Positions 21,842-34,254 of a DNA stretch of 64,000 nucleotides are shown piece after piece. The notes under the pieces were generated by a model. It was not told the origin of the DNA and searched no databases. It worked only from the letters and a program-made list of their open reading frames with translations. How positions within the stretch are numbered: the first letter of the stretch is position 1; the number at the start of each line of letters is the position of its first letter. Source of the DNA: Dongia sedimenti (GTDB lineage: Bacteria > Pseudomonadota > Alphaproteobacteria > Dongiales > Dongiaceae); NCBI GenBank assembly GCA_030715195.1, contig JAUYVI010000010.1, forward strand, positions 1-64,000, written 5' to 3'. Position numbers and translations under genes: made by a program.

Positions 21842-23338
21842 GTGCGTAAACCCAATATTCTTTTCGTGATGTTCGACCAGATGGCGGCCTTGTCGCTGCC
21901 GGTCTACGGGCATCCCATCGTCCGCATGCCGAACCTCGAGGCGCTGGCGCGCCGTGGCGCGGTGTTCGACAACGCGTATTGCAACGCCCCGCTCTGCTCG
22001 CCCGCGCGCTTCGCGCTGATGACCGGCCGGTATCCGTCGAGCATCGGCGCCTATGACAATGCCGCCGAGTTGCCTTCCGACCAGCGGACCTGGGCGCACC
22101 GGCTGCGCATGCTCGGCTATCGCACCTGCCTCTCCGGCAAGATGGATTTCACCGGCGCCGACCAGCTGCATGGCTATGAGGAGCGGCTGACCACCGATCT
22201 CTCGCCCTCGGATTTCGGCTGGACGCCGAACTGGGACCGGCCGGACCTGGTGCAGAACTGGTACCACACCCTGGGCAGCGTTGCCGAGGCCGGACCATGC
22301 GACTATTCGCTCAACATGGAATATGACGAGGACGCCTGCTTCAAGGCGGTCCAATGGCTGCACCGCCGGGCCGGCGAAACGGACGAACGCCCTTTCGCGC
22401 TCACCGTCTCCTTCATGCATCCGCACGATCCCTATCAGGCGCCGCGCGCCTTCTGGGACATGTATGACGGCGCGGAAATCGACGCGCCTGCGGATGACGG
22501 CCAGCCGATCGCGGCGCGCGACATGTTCGGGCAGCGGATGTACCGGCTCTATGACCGCGGCGAGATTCCGATCGATGCCAGCCGAGTGCTGCTGGCCCGC
22601 CGCGCCTATTACGGCATGCTCAGCTATTGCGATTCACTGCTGGGCCGCCTGCTGGAGCGCCTGGAGATGCTCGGCCTCTCCGAGAACACGGTGGTCGTGG
22701 TCACCAGCGATCATGGCGACATGCTGGGCGAGCGCGGCCTCTGGTACAAGATGGTTTTCTTCGAGCGCGCGATCCGCGTGCCGCTGGTCTTCGCCGGCCC
22801 TGGCATTCCGGCCGGCGCCCGCGTGACGGAGCCGGTCTCGCATCTCGACCTGATGCCAACCTTCACCGCCATGGCCGGCGGCGAGATCACGGGCGACGGG
22901 CAGAGCCTCATGCCGCTGCTCCAGGGCATGCGCGACGCGGCGCGCGAGGTGGTCGGCCAGTACATGGGCGAGGGCTACGATCATCCGCTGATCATGCTGC
23001 GGCGCGAGCAATGGAAGTTCATCCATTCACAGGCCGAAGGCAGTTTCCTCTACGATCTTGCCGCCGACCCAATGGAGCGGCGGAACATCGCCAATAGCGA
23101 TCTCGGCCGGAGCCTGCGTGATGAGGTCGAACGGCGCTGGGATCTCGCCGCCTTGCGTGAGGCCGTGCTGGCCAGCCAGAGGCGGCGGCGTCTGATCCAC
23201 GGCGCGTTGACCCAAGGCCGTATTGCGCCTTGGGACTTCGAGCCGCGCGAGAATGCCAGCGGGGCCTATTGGCGGAACTACGGCGACAACCGGCCGGATC
23301 CCGATCGCGCGCTGCGCCTCCCACGCGTGCCGCAATGA
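21842..23338 (+). CDS. betC: Choline-sulfatase (498 aa)
   Basis: Alkaline-phosphatase-superfamily sulfatase expected to hydrolyse choline-O-sulfate to choline and sulfate. The sulfatase signature CSPARFALMTGRYPS supplies the cysteine converted to formylglycine, and metal-binding residues appear in MFDQM and TSDHGDMLGERGLW. The C-terminal tail with SQRRRRLIHGALTQGRIAPW and ARENASGAYWRNY-type spacing (PRENASGAYWRNY) matches the choline-sulfatase C-terminal domain. I chose GTG 21842 because AAGGGG lies 8 nt upstream; TTG 21815 would add 9 residues. No bet genes for betaine synthesis are nearby. The stop overlaps the ATG of the PAS gene. Confidence 0.85.
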   Translation: MRKPNILFVMFDQMAALSLPVYGHPIVRMPNLEALARRGAVFDNAYCNAPLCSPARFALMTGRYPSSIGAYDNAAELPSDQRTWAHRLRMLGYRTCLSGKMDFTGADQLHGYEERLTTDLSPSDFGWTPNWDRPDLVQNWYHTLGSVAEAGPCDYSLNMEYDEDACFKAVQWLHRRAGETDERPFALTVSFMHPHDPYQAPRAFWDMYDGAEIDAPADDGQPIAARDMFGQRMYRLYDRGEIPIDASRVLLARRAYYGMLSYCDSLLGRLLERLEMLGLSENTVVVVTSDHGDMLGERGLWYKMVFFERAIRVPLVFAGPGIPAGARVTEPVSHLDLMPTFTAMAGGEITGDGQSLMPLLQGMRDAAREVVGQYMGEGYDHPLIMLRREQWKFIHSQAEGSFLYDLAADPMERRNIANSDLGRSLRDEVERRWDLAALREAVLASQRRRRLIHGALTQGRIAPWDFEPRENASGAYWRNYGDNRPDPDRALRLPRVPQ

Positions 23339-23841
23339 ACGACATCCTCCGGCAGATCCCGCAGGGCACGCCGGAACGCGTGCGGCAGTTGGCCGAATAT
23401 TGGCTGAGCCTGGGCGGCGGCAAGGCGCCGGAACGCAGCCGGCTCGACCCCAGCGCCATCGTCGGGCTGCTCCCCTATGTCCTGCTGATCGAGTTCGAGG
23501 ACGAGCCGTTCCGCGTGCGCTATCGCCTGACCGGCACCAAGGTCGATGAGATGACCGGCATGAACATCACCGGCCGCCACCTCGACGAGTTCGCCACCGG
23601 CGAATACCGCGCGGTGGTCGAAGGCATCCAGCGCTGTTACGCCAAATGCCGGGAGACCGGACAGGCCGTCATCGAGGCCTATCACTGGCCGAACGACCGC
23701 GATCTGTCGCGGCTGGTCTGGATGGGCCTGTTCCCGCTCAAGCTCAACGGCGAGATTCGCCAATGCGTCTCGATCGAGGATTACGGGCCGCTCGGGCTTC
23801 ACCCCGATCCGATCGACTGGGGCGTCGCGCTGAAGCTCTAG
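23335..23841 (+). CDS. PAS-domain protein, PAS_5-like (168 aa)
   Basis: Single-domain soluble protein of the alphaproteobacterial PAS_5 type. Characteristic features are LDPSAIVGLLPYVLLIEFED, RVRYRLTGTKVDEMTGMNITGR and a final strand MGLFPLKLNGE. No output domain is present, so it may be a ligand-binding accessory protein. Its ATG overlaps the sulfatase stop (ATGA), indicating co-translation, but a functional link is unknown. Confidence 0.8.
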   Translation: MNDILRQIPQGTPERVRQLAEYWLSLGGGKAPERSRLDPSAIVGLLPYVLLIEFEDEPFRVRYRLTGTKVDEMTGMNITGRHLDEFATGEYRAVVEGIQRCYAKCRETGQAVIEAYHWPNDRDLSRLVWMGLFPLKLNGEIRQCVSIEDYGPLGLHPDPIDWGVALKL

Positions 23842-24142
23842 GGCTGCGGCGCTCGCTTGCGTTCCCGAACCCTGACGACCTCCGGCCGTCCGAAGGCGGG
23901 CCAAGCGCTTGACTCTGAACGTCTTTGTCACTCTCGGAAGGGGCAATCGACTCTTCGTTCTGTCGGGGTCCGGTCGGGGTTGCGGGTGTCCGGAATGCGG
24001 CCTGACGTGGTTTCGTTTCGTCAACGCTGGGTCAACGTTGCAGAGCAGCAATCACGATATCAAACAGCGCAACCATCATACCAAAGTCGACGCCGCGCGT
24101 CTCTCGCTGCGCCGCGTGAATTCGGGAAATTTCAACTGCACC
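23842..24142. other. Convergent intergenic region, no gene seen
   Basis: This 301-bp stretch lies between the PAS gene and the kdpE 3' end, which converge. I see no supported gene. It contains a repeated GTCAACG (at about 24019 and 24030) and a lower-GC part from about 24040 to 24075. No clear intrinsic terminator with a T-tract is visible. Confidence 0.5.
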
Positions 24143-24835
24143 TCAGCTGTCGTCGCGCAGTCGATAGCCGACGCCGGCGGCATTCTCGATCAGCGATGCG
24201 GTACCGTCATCGGCATCGATCTTGCGCCGCACCTGCCCGATGAAGACGCGCAAGTAAGCGGTGTCCTCGAGATGCGCCGGTCCCCAGACCGCCTGCAGCA
24301 GCTGGCGGTGGGTCACCACCTTGCCGGCATTCTGCGCGAGCAGCCGCAGCAGATCGAACTCCTTGGGCGTCAGATGGATGTCGGCGTCGCCCCGCGTGAC
24401 CTTGCGCCGCGCGATGTCGATCTTGAGGTCGCCGGCCTTGACCACCGGCGTCGCGCCCTGCTGCCGCAGGCGGTGCCGCAGCGCGGCGCGCAGCCGCGCC
24501 AGCAGCTCGCCGATCCCGAACGGCTTGTTGACGTAATCGTCGGCGCCGAGATCCAAGGCTTCGATCTTCTCCGCCTCGCGAGCGCGGGCCGAGAGCACGA
24601 TGATCGGAATCTCCGACCACTCGCGCAAAGACTTGATCACGTCCTTGCCGTCCATGTCCGGCAGCCCGAGATCGAGCACGACGATCTCCGGCGCATCCGC
24701 GGCGGCGCGCTTCAGCGCCGCAGCGCCGGTCTCCGCCTCGATCACCTCGAAGCCGCTGGCACCGAGACTGGCCCTGAGGAAGCGCAGGATCTGCGGCTCG
24801 TCGTCGACCACGAGAACCCGGGCGGTGTCGCTCAT
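24143..24835 (-). CDS. kdpE: Response regulator KdpE (230 aa)
   Basis: OmpR-type regulator of the potassium-uptake operon. It has a receiver domain with the acidic pair DDE, phospho-acceptor Asp in IVVLDLGLPDMDG (about residue 55) and conserved Lys in NKPFGIGEL, then a winged-helix DNA-binding domain ending in GVGYRLRDD. The ATG at 24835 overlaps the kdpD stop (ATGA). It is the last gene of kdpFABCDE. Confidence 0.96.
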   Translation of the reverse strand: MSDTARVLVVDDEPQILRFLRASLGASGFEVIEAETGAAALKRAAADAPEIVVLDLGLPDMDGKDVIKSLREWSEIPIIVLSARAREAEKIEALDLGADDYVNKPFGIGELLARLRAALRHRLRQQGATPVVKAGDLKIDIARRKVTRGDADIHLTPKEFDLLRLLAQNAGKVVTHRQLLQAVWGPAHLEDTAYLRVFIGQVRRKIDADDGTASLIENAAGVGYRLRDDS

Positions 24836-27537
24836 CTCCCCACCTCGGCCTCGATTGCGGTCGCGGATTTGGGTTGCGGCGGCGTCGCAAAGCTCACGGT
24901 GAAGCGGGCGCCGCGACCGATCTCGGTCGGGCTGGTGACCGTGATCTCGCCGCCCATCGCCTCGACCAGCCCCTTGCAGATCGAGAGGCCGAGCCCGGCT
25001 CCGGCGCTGCCGGCATCCGTTCGGCCAGCCCGGTAAAACTTGTCGAACAGGTGCGGCAGGTCGTCCGGATCGATGCCGCGACCGTCGTCGGTCACCGACA
25101 ATTCGAGGCGATTTCCCATCCGCCGCGCGGTCAGCACGATTTGCGTCGCACCGAGCGCATGCTTCAGTGCATTGTCGATCAGATTCATCAGCACGTTTTC
25201 CAGCAGGACGAAATCGGCGCGGATCAGCGGCAAATCGCCCGGAATCTTCCGCCCGACCAGCTCGGCCTTCGGCCGGCGCGCCACCCGGCGGATCGCGGAA
25301 TCGACCAGGTCTGCGACATCGATCCAATCCGCCTTCGTTTCCAGAGCGCCGGATTCGAGCCGCGTCATGTTCAAGAGATCGGCGACGAAGCGGTCCAGCC
25401 GGTCCGCCTCTTCCTCGATCGTCGCCAGCAGCTCTTCGCGGCCCTCTGCCGTGAGCTGGCCGCCTTGCTGGCGCAAGGTGGTGACCGAGCCCAGGATCGA
25501 CGTCAACGGCGTCCGCAGGTCATGCGATACCGAGGACAGCAGCGCGCCGCGCAGCCGGTCAGTGGCGTCGAGCGCCTCTACCTTGGCCGCCTCCTCCGCA
25601 TAGTCGATGCGCTCGATGGCGACCGCCGCCTGGTCGAGCACCGCGTCGAGCGTGCGCAGCATCTCACCCGATGCCACCCGCTCGCCGTCCCTGCGCCGGA
25701 TGCCGACCACGCCGACGATCGAATCCTTGGTGCGGATCGGGCGGAAATGCCAGTCGGCGGTCGGCAGAGTGTCGGTGCCGAAGCCGGCCGGCTCGGCATG
25801 CTCGCGGGCCCAGCGCGCCGCCGCCCAGCCGGAGGGCTCCAGCGCGTCTTCCGGCGGCCAGGCGTGGCTGATCACCAGCTCGTCGCCATCCGCCAGCATC
25901 ACCATGGCCTGATGGTCGGCAACGCGATTGGCGTGGATCGCCACGGCATGGACCAGGTCGTCGCGGCGGAACGTGGCACCGAGACGGCTGGCGAAATCAT
26001 AGAGCGCCCGCATCGCCTTGATGCGCGCCTGTGCCGCCTCCGCCTGCTCGCGCACCGTACCCGCCAGCGAGCCGATGGTGATCGCGACGACCAGGAAGAT
26101 CAGCAGCGTGATCAGGTCGACCGCATGCGCGACGCGGAAGTCGATGAGTGGGTCGAGGAAGAAGAAATTGTAGCAGAGGAACGCCGCAACCGAGGTGATC
26201 GCGGCCACCGTTCGCCCGAAGGTGATCGCGGAGAACACCACAACCGCCATGAACAAGGTCGACATGTTGCCCGGCCGGTTGAGATCCGGGATCAACTCGC
26301 CGGCCACAACCGCTGCGGTAATGCCCGCCATGCTGCCAGCCCACGGCAACCAGCCTTTCGGCAGTCGGAGATCTCGACCCCAGCGCCACTGCCGCTGCGT
26401 GTTCTGCGTGAGGACATGCACTGAAATGCCGTTGGCACGGCGCACCAGCTCGTGCGGCAACGAGCGTCGCAGGATTTCCTTGATCCAGCTGCCGCGTGAG
26501 CGGCTGATCACGATCTGAGTGACGTTGTTGCGCTTGGCGAAACGCAGGATCTCGCCGGGCAGGTCGCGCCCGACCACCCGCTCGACCCGGGCACCCAGAT
26601 CCATCGCGGCTTTCATGGCGGCCTCGGCGGGATCGCTCTCCGCGGCCTGCGGCAGCGGCGCGTTCGGGCGCTCGATATGCAGCGCGATCCAGGACGCCTG
26701 CAGCTGGTCCGCCAGCCGGCGCGCGGCGCGCACGGCAAGCCCGCTCGCGGGATCGCGGCCGATGCAGACCAGGATCCGCTCGTTGACCGGCCACGGTCCC
26801 TCGATGCCATGGGCCCGCATGTAGCCCAGCACCTGGTCATCGACCCGGTCGGCGGTGCGCCGCAGGGCGAGCTCGCGCAGGGCCGCGAGATTGCCGGGAT
26901 TGAAGAACTTCTCCAGCGCGCGGCCGGCCAGCTCCGGGGCATAGACCTTGCCCTGGTTCAGGCGCTCGATCAGCTCAGTCGGGGTGAGATCGACCAGCTC
27001 GACCTCATCGGCCTGTTCCAGGATCTTGTCGGGCACGGTCTCGCGCACCCGCACGCCGGTGATCCGGGCGACCACGTCGTTCAGACTCTCGATATGCTGG
27101 ATGTTGAGGGTCGAATAGACGTTGATGCCGGCAAACAGCAGCTCGGTCACGTCCTGCCAGCGCTTCGGGTGCAGGCAGTCCGGCGCATTGGTATGGGCGA
27201 GCTCATCGACCAGCACCAGCTGCGGCCTTCGCGCCAGCACCGCCGCGAGATCGAATTCCTGCAACGTATGGCCGCGATGGGCGATCGACCGCCGAGGGAC
27301 GACTTCCAGCCCCTGCACCAGCGCCGCCGTTTCGGAGCGGCCATGGGTCTCGACCACGCCCACCACCACGTCACGCCCGGCGGCCTTCGCCTGCCGGGCA
27401 CCCTCCAGCATCGCATAGGTCTTGCCCACGCCCGGCGCCATGCCGAGATAGATCTTAAGCCGGCCGCGATCGGCGCGGCCGGCTTCGGCAAGCAAGGCTT
27501 CGGGTTCAGGGCGGAACGGTTCCTCGTCCTCGGTCAT
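24832..27537 (-). CDS. kdpD: Sensor histidine kinase KdpD (901 aa)
   Basis: Membrane sensor of potassium limitation and turgor. The N-terminal KdpD domain has a Walker A GMAPGVGKT (residues 32-40) and the Walker B-like LVLVDELAHTNAP, then a universal-stress-protein-like domain. Four closely spaced membrane helices of DUF4118 (about 395-495), a GAF domain, the HisKA box SVSHDLRTPLTSILG and a HATPase domain (DDGRGIDPDDLPHLFDKFYR) follow. Full length. Coupled to kdpE by a 4-nt overlap and 18 bp downstream of kdpC. Confidence 0.97.
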   Translation of the reverse strand: MTEDEEPFRPEPEALLAEAGRADRGRLKIYLGMAPGVGKTYAMLEGARQAKAAGRDVVVGVVETHGRSETAALVQGLEVVPRRSIAHRGHTLQEFDLAAVLARRPQLVLVDELAHTNAPDCLHPKRWQDVTELLFAGINVYSTLNIQHIESLNDVVARITGVRVRETVPDKILEQADEVELVDLTPTELIERLNQGKVYAPELAGRALEKFFNPGNLAALRELALRRTADRVDDQVLGYMRAHGIEGPWPVNERILVCIGRDPASGLAVRAARRLADQLQASWIALHIERPNAPLPQAAESDPAEAAMKAAMDLGARVERVVGRDLPGEILRFAKRNNVTQIVISRSRGSWIKEILRRSLPHELVRRANGISVHVLTQNTQRQWRWGRDLRLPKGWLPWAGSMAGITAAVVAGELIPDLNRPGNMSTLFMAVVVFSAITFGRTVAAITSVAAFLCYNFFFLDPLIDFRVAHAVDLITLLIFLVVAITIGSLAGTVREQAEAAQARIKAMRALYDFASRLGATFRRDDLVHAVAIHANRVADHQAMVMLADGDELVISHAWPPEDALEPSGWAAARWAREHAEPAGFGTDTLPTADWHFRPIRTKDSIVGVVGIRRRDGERVASGEMLRTLDAVLDQAAVAIERIDYAEEAAKVEALDATDRLRGALLSSVSHDLRTPLTSILGSVTTLRQQGGQLTAEGREELLATIEEEADRLDRFVADLLNMTRLESGALETKADWIDVADLVDSAIRRVARRPKAELVGRKIPGDLPLIRADFVLLENVLMNLIDNALKHALGATQIVLTARRMGNRLELSVTDDGRGIDPDDLPHLFDKFYRAGRTDAGSAGAGLGLSICKGLVEAMGGEITVTSPTEIGRGARFTVSFATPPQPKSATAIEAEVGR

Positions 27538-27555
27538 CCGCTGATCATAGCCGAA

Positions 27556-28161
27556 CTATTCGGCCGATGCCGCATCCAGCGCCATGTTCAGCTTCAGCAC
27601 ATTGACGTGCGGTTCACCGATGATCCCGAGGAAGCGACCCTCGGTGTTGTCGGCCACCAGCTGGCGCACCTTCTCCTCCGGCAGGTTGCGGGCCTTGGCC
27701 ACCCGCGGCACCTGGAACAGCGCGCCGGCCGGCGTGATATCCGGATCGAGCCCGCTGGCCGAGGCGGTCGCGAGGTCGGCCGGCACCGGCACTCCCGGAT
27801 TCTCCGCCTTCAGCTTCTCGACGTCGCCGGCGACCCGGTCCACCAGGGGCTTGGCGATGGGGCCGTAATTGGAGCCGACCGAGAAGCCGCCATTGTAGGG
27901 GGTCGGCACGGTCTTCGACGGATCCTGAGGATCCGGACCCGGGGTCATCGAGGGACGGCCATGGAAGTACTTCTCGGACGCGAAGCTCTGCCCGATCAGC
28001 TCCGAGCCGATGACGGTGCCGTTCTTCTCGATCAGGCTGCCATTGGCCTGGTCGGGGAAGGCCACTTGGGCGATGCCGGTCATCGCCAGGGGGTAGGCCA
28101 GGCCGAGGATCACCGTCATGACGACGATCATCAGGATAGCGGGGCGGATCTGGTTCAACAT
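27556..28161 (-). CDS. kdpC: Potassium-transporting ATPase subunit KdpC (201 aa)
   Basis: Small single-span subunit of the K+-pumping KdpFABC complex. One N-terminal transmembrane helix ([20 protein letters not shown]) is followed by a periplasmic domain with the family motif [15 protein letters not shown] and the C-terminal [24 protein letters not shown] precedes the ATG. It lies 11 bp after kdpB. Confidence 0.97.
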   Translation of the reverse strand: MLNQIRPAILMIVVMTVILGLAYPLAMTGIAQVAFPDQANGSLIEKNGTVIGSELIGQSFASEKYFHGRPSMTPGPDPQDPSKTVPTPYNGGFSVGSNYGPIAKPLVDRVAGDVEKLKAENPGVPVPADLATASASGLDPDITPAGALFQVPRVAKARNLPEEKVRQLVADNTEGRFLGIIGEPHVNVLKLNMALDAASAE

Positions 28162-28172
28162 GGTTCTGCTCC

Positions 28173-30233
<2,061 letters not shown>

Positions 30234-30249
30234 AATTCAGTCCTCGATC

Positions 30250-31980
<1,731 letters not shown>

Positions 31981-32006
31981 GATGGAAGCTCCTGGAGATC
32001 GCTGGG

Positions 32007-32096
32007 TTAGAACCGTTCGGGACGGATCAGGGCGTAGACGAGATAGGCAAGGAGGCCGAGCGAGACCACCGCGCCGAGAACGAGGTCGAGTGTCAT
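32007..32096 (-). CDS. kdpF: Potassium-transporting ATPase subunit KdpF (29 aa)
   Basis: Tiny one-helix subunit that stabilises the Kdp complex. The product is [20 protein letters not shown] followed by YALIRPERF: one transmembrane helix with the family ending of Tyr-Ala-Leu-Ile-Arg-Pro-Glu-Arg-Phe. It lies directly upstream of kdpA, as in other bacteria. Confidence 0.93.
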   Translation of the reverse strand: MTLDLVLGAVVSLGLLAYLVYALIRPERF

Positions 32097-32103
32097 GGTG
32101 TCC

Positions 32104-32187
32104 TCACATCCGATCGCAAGCGGCGGTGTAGAGAATGAGAATCGCAAAGGACGCACAGCCGATCGCGATCATGGCTAGATCAAGCAT
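32104..32187 (-). CDS. Small membrane protein upstream of kdpF (27 aa)
   Basis: The product begins MLDLAMIAIGCASFAILILY and ends TAACDRM: one transmembrane helix with a short polar end. CAGGAGAA lies 7 nt upstream of the ATG. It is 7 bp from kdpF and in the same direction. From memory, similar 27-30 residue peptides starting MLDL and ending near a Cys-Asp/Glu-Arg tail occur before kdpF in other alphaproteobacteria; function is unknown. It may be an accessory Kdp subunit. Confidence 0.75.
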   Translation of the reverse strand: MLDLAMIAIGCASFAILILYTAACDRM

Positions 32188-32364
32188 GTCTGGTTCTCCT
32201 GTCCCGATCCGGTGCTGGGAAGCATTGGTTCCACTGCCGCAGCCCTTCGCGTGCCGGCCGTTTGCAGGCCGCCGCACAATTCCACTTTTGGTTAACTTAG
32301 TCCGATGTTGGGGCTCTGAATTGATCTGGCGCAATTTGACCCGCCTGGTCATCCGCGCGCTGAC

Positions 32365-32544
32365 TCAGTCAGCGTTGATCCTGGCTGGATACCGCGAATC
32401 GCCGGACGGGCGGTCGGCAGTGACCGGAATGACCGAGCGGGAAACCGGCATGGAGCCGGCCGGAAGGTCGGCGAACAGTCCGAAATAGACCGCCTGACCG
32501 AACAGCAAAGCACCACCGAGCACATCAAAGATAAGGTCCAACAT
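32365..32544 (-). CDS. Small membrane protein at the head of the kdp operon (59 aa)
   Basis: The product begins MLDLIFDVLGGALLFGQAVY, giving one hydrophobic helix, then a polar tail of about 30 residues (SMPVSRSVIPVTADRPSGDS). A strong GGAGG lies 8 nt before the ATG, the best ribosome site in this leader. The opening MLDL is shared with the 27-aa peptide downstream. It is probably the first gene of the kdp transcript. I do not know a family for it; the tail could be spurious if the true peptide were shorter, but the stop codon is clear. Confidence 0.55.
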   Translation of the reverse strand: MLDLIFDVLGGALLFGQAVYFGLFADLPAGSMPVSRSVIPVTADRPSGDSRYPARINAD

Positions 32545-32617
32545 TGTTCTTGCCTCCCAGTGCGTGGCCGTCGGGGACCATCCCCGCGGACCGGGTCCAG
32601 GAGTCGTTGAACAATGT
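32541..32617 (-). promoter_or_regulatory. Candidate structured mRNA leader of the kdp operon
   Basis: ACATTGTTC (minus strand, 32617-32609) can pair perfectly with GAACAATGT (32549-32541), which includes the ATG of the 59-aa ORF. The enclosed 59 nt contain CGGGGA-TGG-TCCCCG and GGACC-C-GGTCC hairpins and the GGAGG ribosome site. This suggests a folded initiation region. No known riboswitch class is recognised. Confidence 0.35.
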
Positions 32618-32960
32618 GTTGCGGATACGCGTTGATCTTCCATGCTGAACTGCAGGAAGCGATATAAGGATTCTGTAAAGAACATCCGGACCTCGGGCGA
32701 TGCAGTCGCTGCGGGATGCGCCCGGTGCCCTCGCGACCGGACCGGCCCTTGCCTATGCTCCGCTTACGGCCTGGCGGTCGAAGGGCTGTACCGGAGACCA
32801 GGCGTCGCGTCGCCATCCCCCTCACACTCGGATGTTCAAGAGCGCGGCGATTCCCGGCAAATTTAACCAATCCTTCAGGGGTTTGGCCGAAAGTCCATAT
32901 TTCGAGGCAGAGAGATGATGCAAGCGGGAGCTTGCCGTTCGCCGATGGAACGGCGCGGGA
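32545..32960. other. Divergent intergenic region between kdp and the histidine kinase
   Basis: About 416 bp with no supported gene on either strand beyond the kdp leader elements listed separately. Reading frames here are short and without recognisable domains. Promoters for both the kdp operon (leftward) and the histidine kinase (rightward) must lie in it or just beside it. Confidence 0.5.
32661..32682 (-). promoter_or_regulatory. Candidate kdp promoter/KdpE site
   Basis: The minus strand reads TTCTTTACAGAATCCTTATA, an A/T-rich island in GC-rich DNA about 120 nt upstream of the first kdp ORF. It contains TTTACA and TTATA elements reminiscent of the T-rich KdpE site of enterobacteria. The match is weak; only position and composition support it. 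Confidence 0.25.
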
Positions 32961-34244
32961 ATGATGTTGGTATTAGGCGCATTGATGGGCGGGATCCTGG
33001 CCGGCGGGCTGGGGGTCTTGGCGATGCAACGCCTGAAGCGCGACCGCGCTTCGCCGGTGGCGCAGAACGCCATCATCAGCCTGGTGTTGGATTCGGTCGA
33101 TGCCGCGATCACCGTCTATGATCGCGAGGGCCGGCTGATCCGGGCCAATCGCTGCGCCCAGCGCCTCTCCGGCTTCACCGAGGCCGAGCTCTGCAATCCC
33201 GAAACCTGGAAGCAGATCATCCCTCCGGAAGACTATTCCGGGGTTGCGAGCTTCCTCAACAAGCCGAAGCTCGCGGATTTCCCCAAGCCCCACATCAACC
33301 ACTGGATCGGCAAGTCCGGCGCGCGGCGCCTGATGAAGTGGTCGAACGTCGCGTTGGATGACGGCAATGGCGGCGTCATGCTGGTGGTCTGCATCGGCTT
33401 CGACATCACCGATCAGCGCCGCTTCGAACAGGAGCTGATCGAGGCGCGCAACCGGGCCCAGGAAGCGAATGTCGCGAAGTCGATGTTCCTCGCGAACATG
33501 AGCCATGAATTGCGGACGCCCCTGAATGCGATCATCGGCTTTTCACAGATCATCCGCGACCGGATGTTCGAGTCCGCGCCGGACAAGACCGCGGAATATG
33601 CCGGCGACATCTATGACAGCGCGGTCCTGCTGCTGGACCTGATCAGCGACATCCTTGACATGTCGAAGCTGGAAGCCAACAAGGCCGTCCTGCAGCCGGA
33701 AGACGTCGACGTCGTGCAGCTGATCTCCGGCTGCATCAAGCTGGTCCGCCAGCGTGCCCAAGAAGTCGGCATCAAGATCATCCAGAGCATCGACGCCGAG
33801 CTGCCGCTGCTCCATGCCGACGAGCGCATGATCAAGCAGGTGCTGCTCAACCTGCTCTCCAACGCCATCAAGTTCACGCCGAGCGCCGGAACCGTCCTGG
33901 TCGCGGCGGGGATCACGCATGACGGCGGCATGCAGATCAGCGTCTCCGATACCGGCATCGGCATTCCGGAATCAGAGCTCCTGAACCTGTTCCGCCCGTT
34001 CCACCAGGCGCAGTCGCCCCGCGTGCAGAAGCCGCAAGGCACCGGCCTCGGGCTCGCCATCTCCAAGCGGCTGATCGAGCTGCATGACGGCCAGGTCGCA
34101 ATCGCCAGTGTCGAAGGGCGGGGCACGACGGTCACCGTCACATTGCCGAAGTCACGCTGCCTTGCGCAGCCCGCCAAGAATCCCACGCGGACACCGGCCA
34201 TCGCCGCGGTCGAACCGCTGCGCGCCACCGGCACCGGTCACTGA
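32961..34244 (+). CDS. PAS-domain sensor histidine kinase (427 aa)
   Basis: Membrane-tethered sensor kinase. One N-terminal transmembrane helix (MLVLGALMGGILAGGLGVLA) is followed by a PAS domain (about residues 35-155, ITVYDREGRLIRANRCAQRL), a HisKA domain with phospho-acceptor His182 in NMSHELRTPLNA, and a HATPase domain (VSDTGIGIPESEL; GTGLGLAISKRL). No receiver is fused. A stand-alone receiver lies 2.1 kb downstream at 36396 and could be its partner, but this is inference. The first of two adjacent ATGs is used. Confidence 0.9.
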   Translation: MMLVLGALMGGILAGGLGVLAMQRLKRDRASPVAQNAIISLVLDSVDAAITVYDREGRLIRANRCAQRLSGFTEAELCNPETWKQIIPPEDYSGVASFLNKPKLADFPKPHINHWIGKSGARRLMKWSNVALDDGNGGVMLVVCIGFDITDQRRFEQELIEARNRAQEANVAKSMFLANMSHELRTPLNAIIGFSQIIRDRMFESAPDKTAEYAGDIYDSAVLLLDLISDILDMSKLEANKAVLQPEDVDVVQLISGCIKLVRQRAQEVGIKIIQSIDAELPLLHADERMIKQVLLNLLSNAIKFTPSAGTVLVAAGITHDGGMQISVSDTGIGIPESELLNLFRPFHQAQSPRVQKPQGTGLGLAISKRLIELHDGQVAIASVEGRGTTVTVTLPKSRCLAQPAKNPTRTPAIAAVEPLRATGTGH

Positions 34245-34254
34245 CGGAAAGTTC

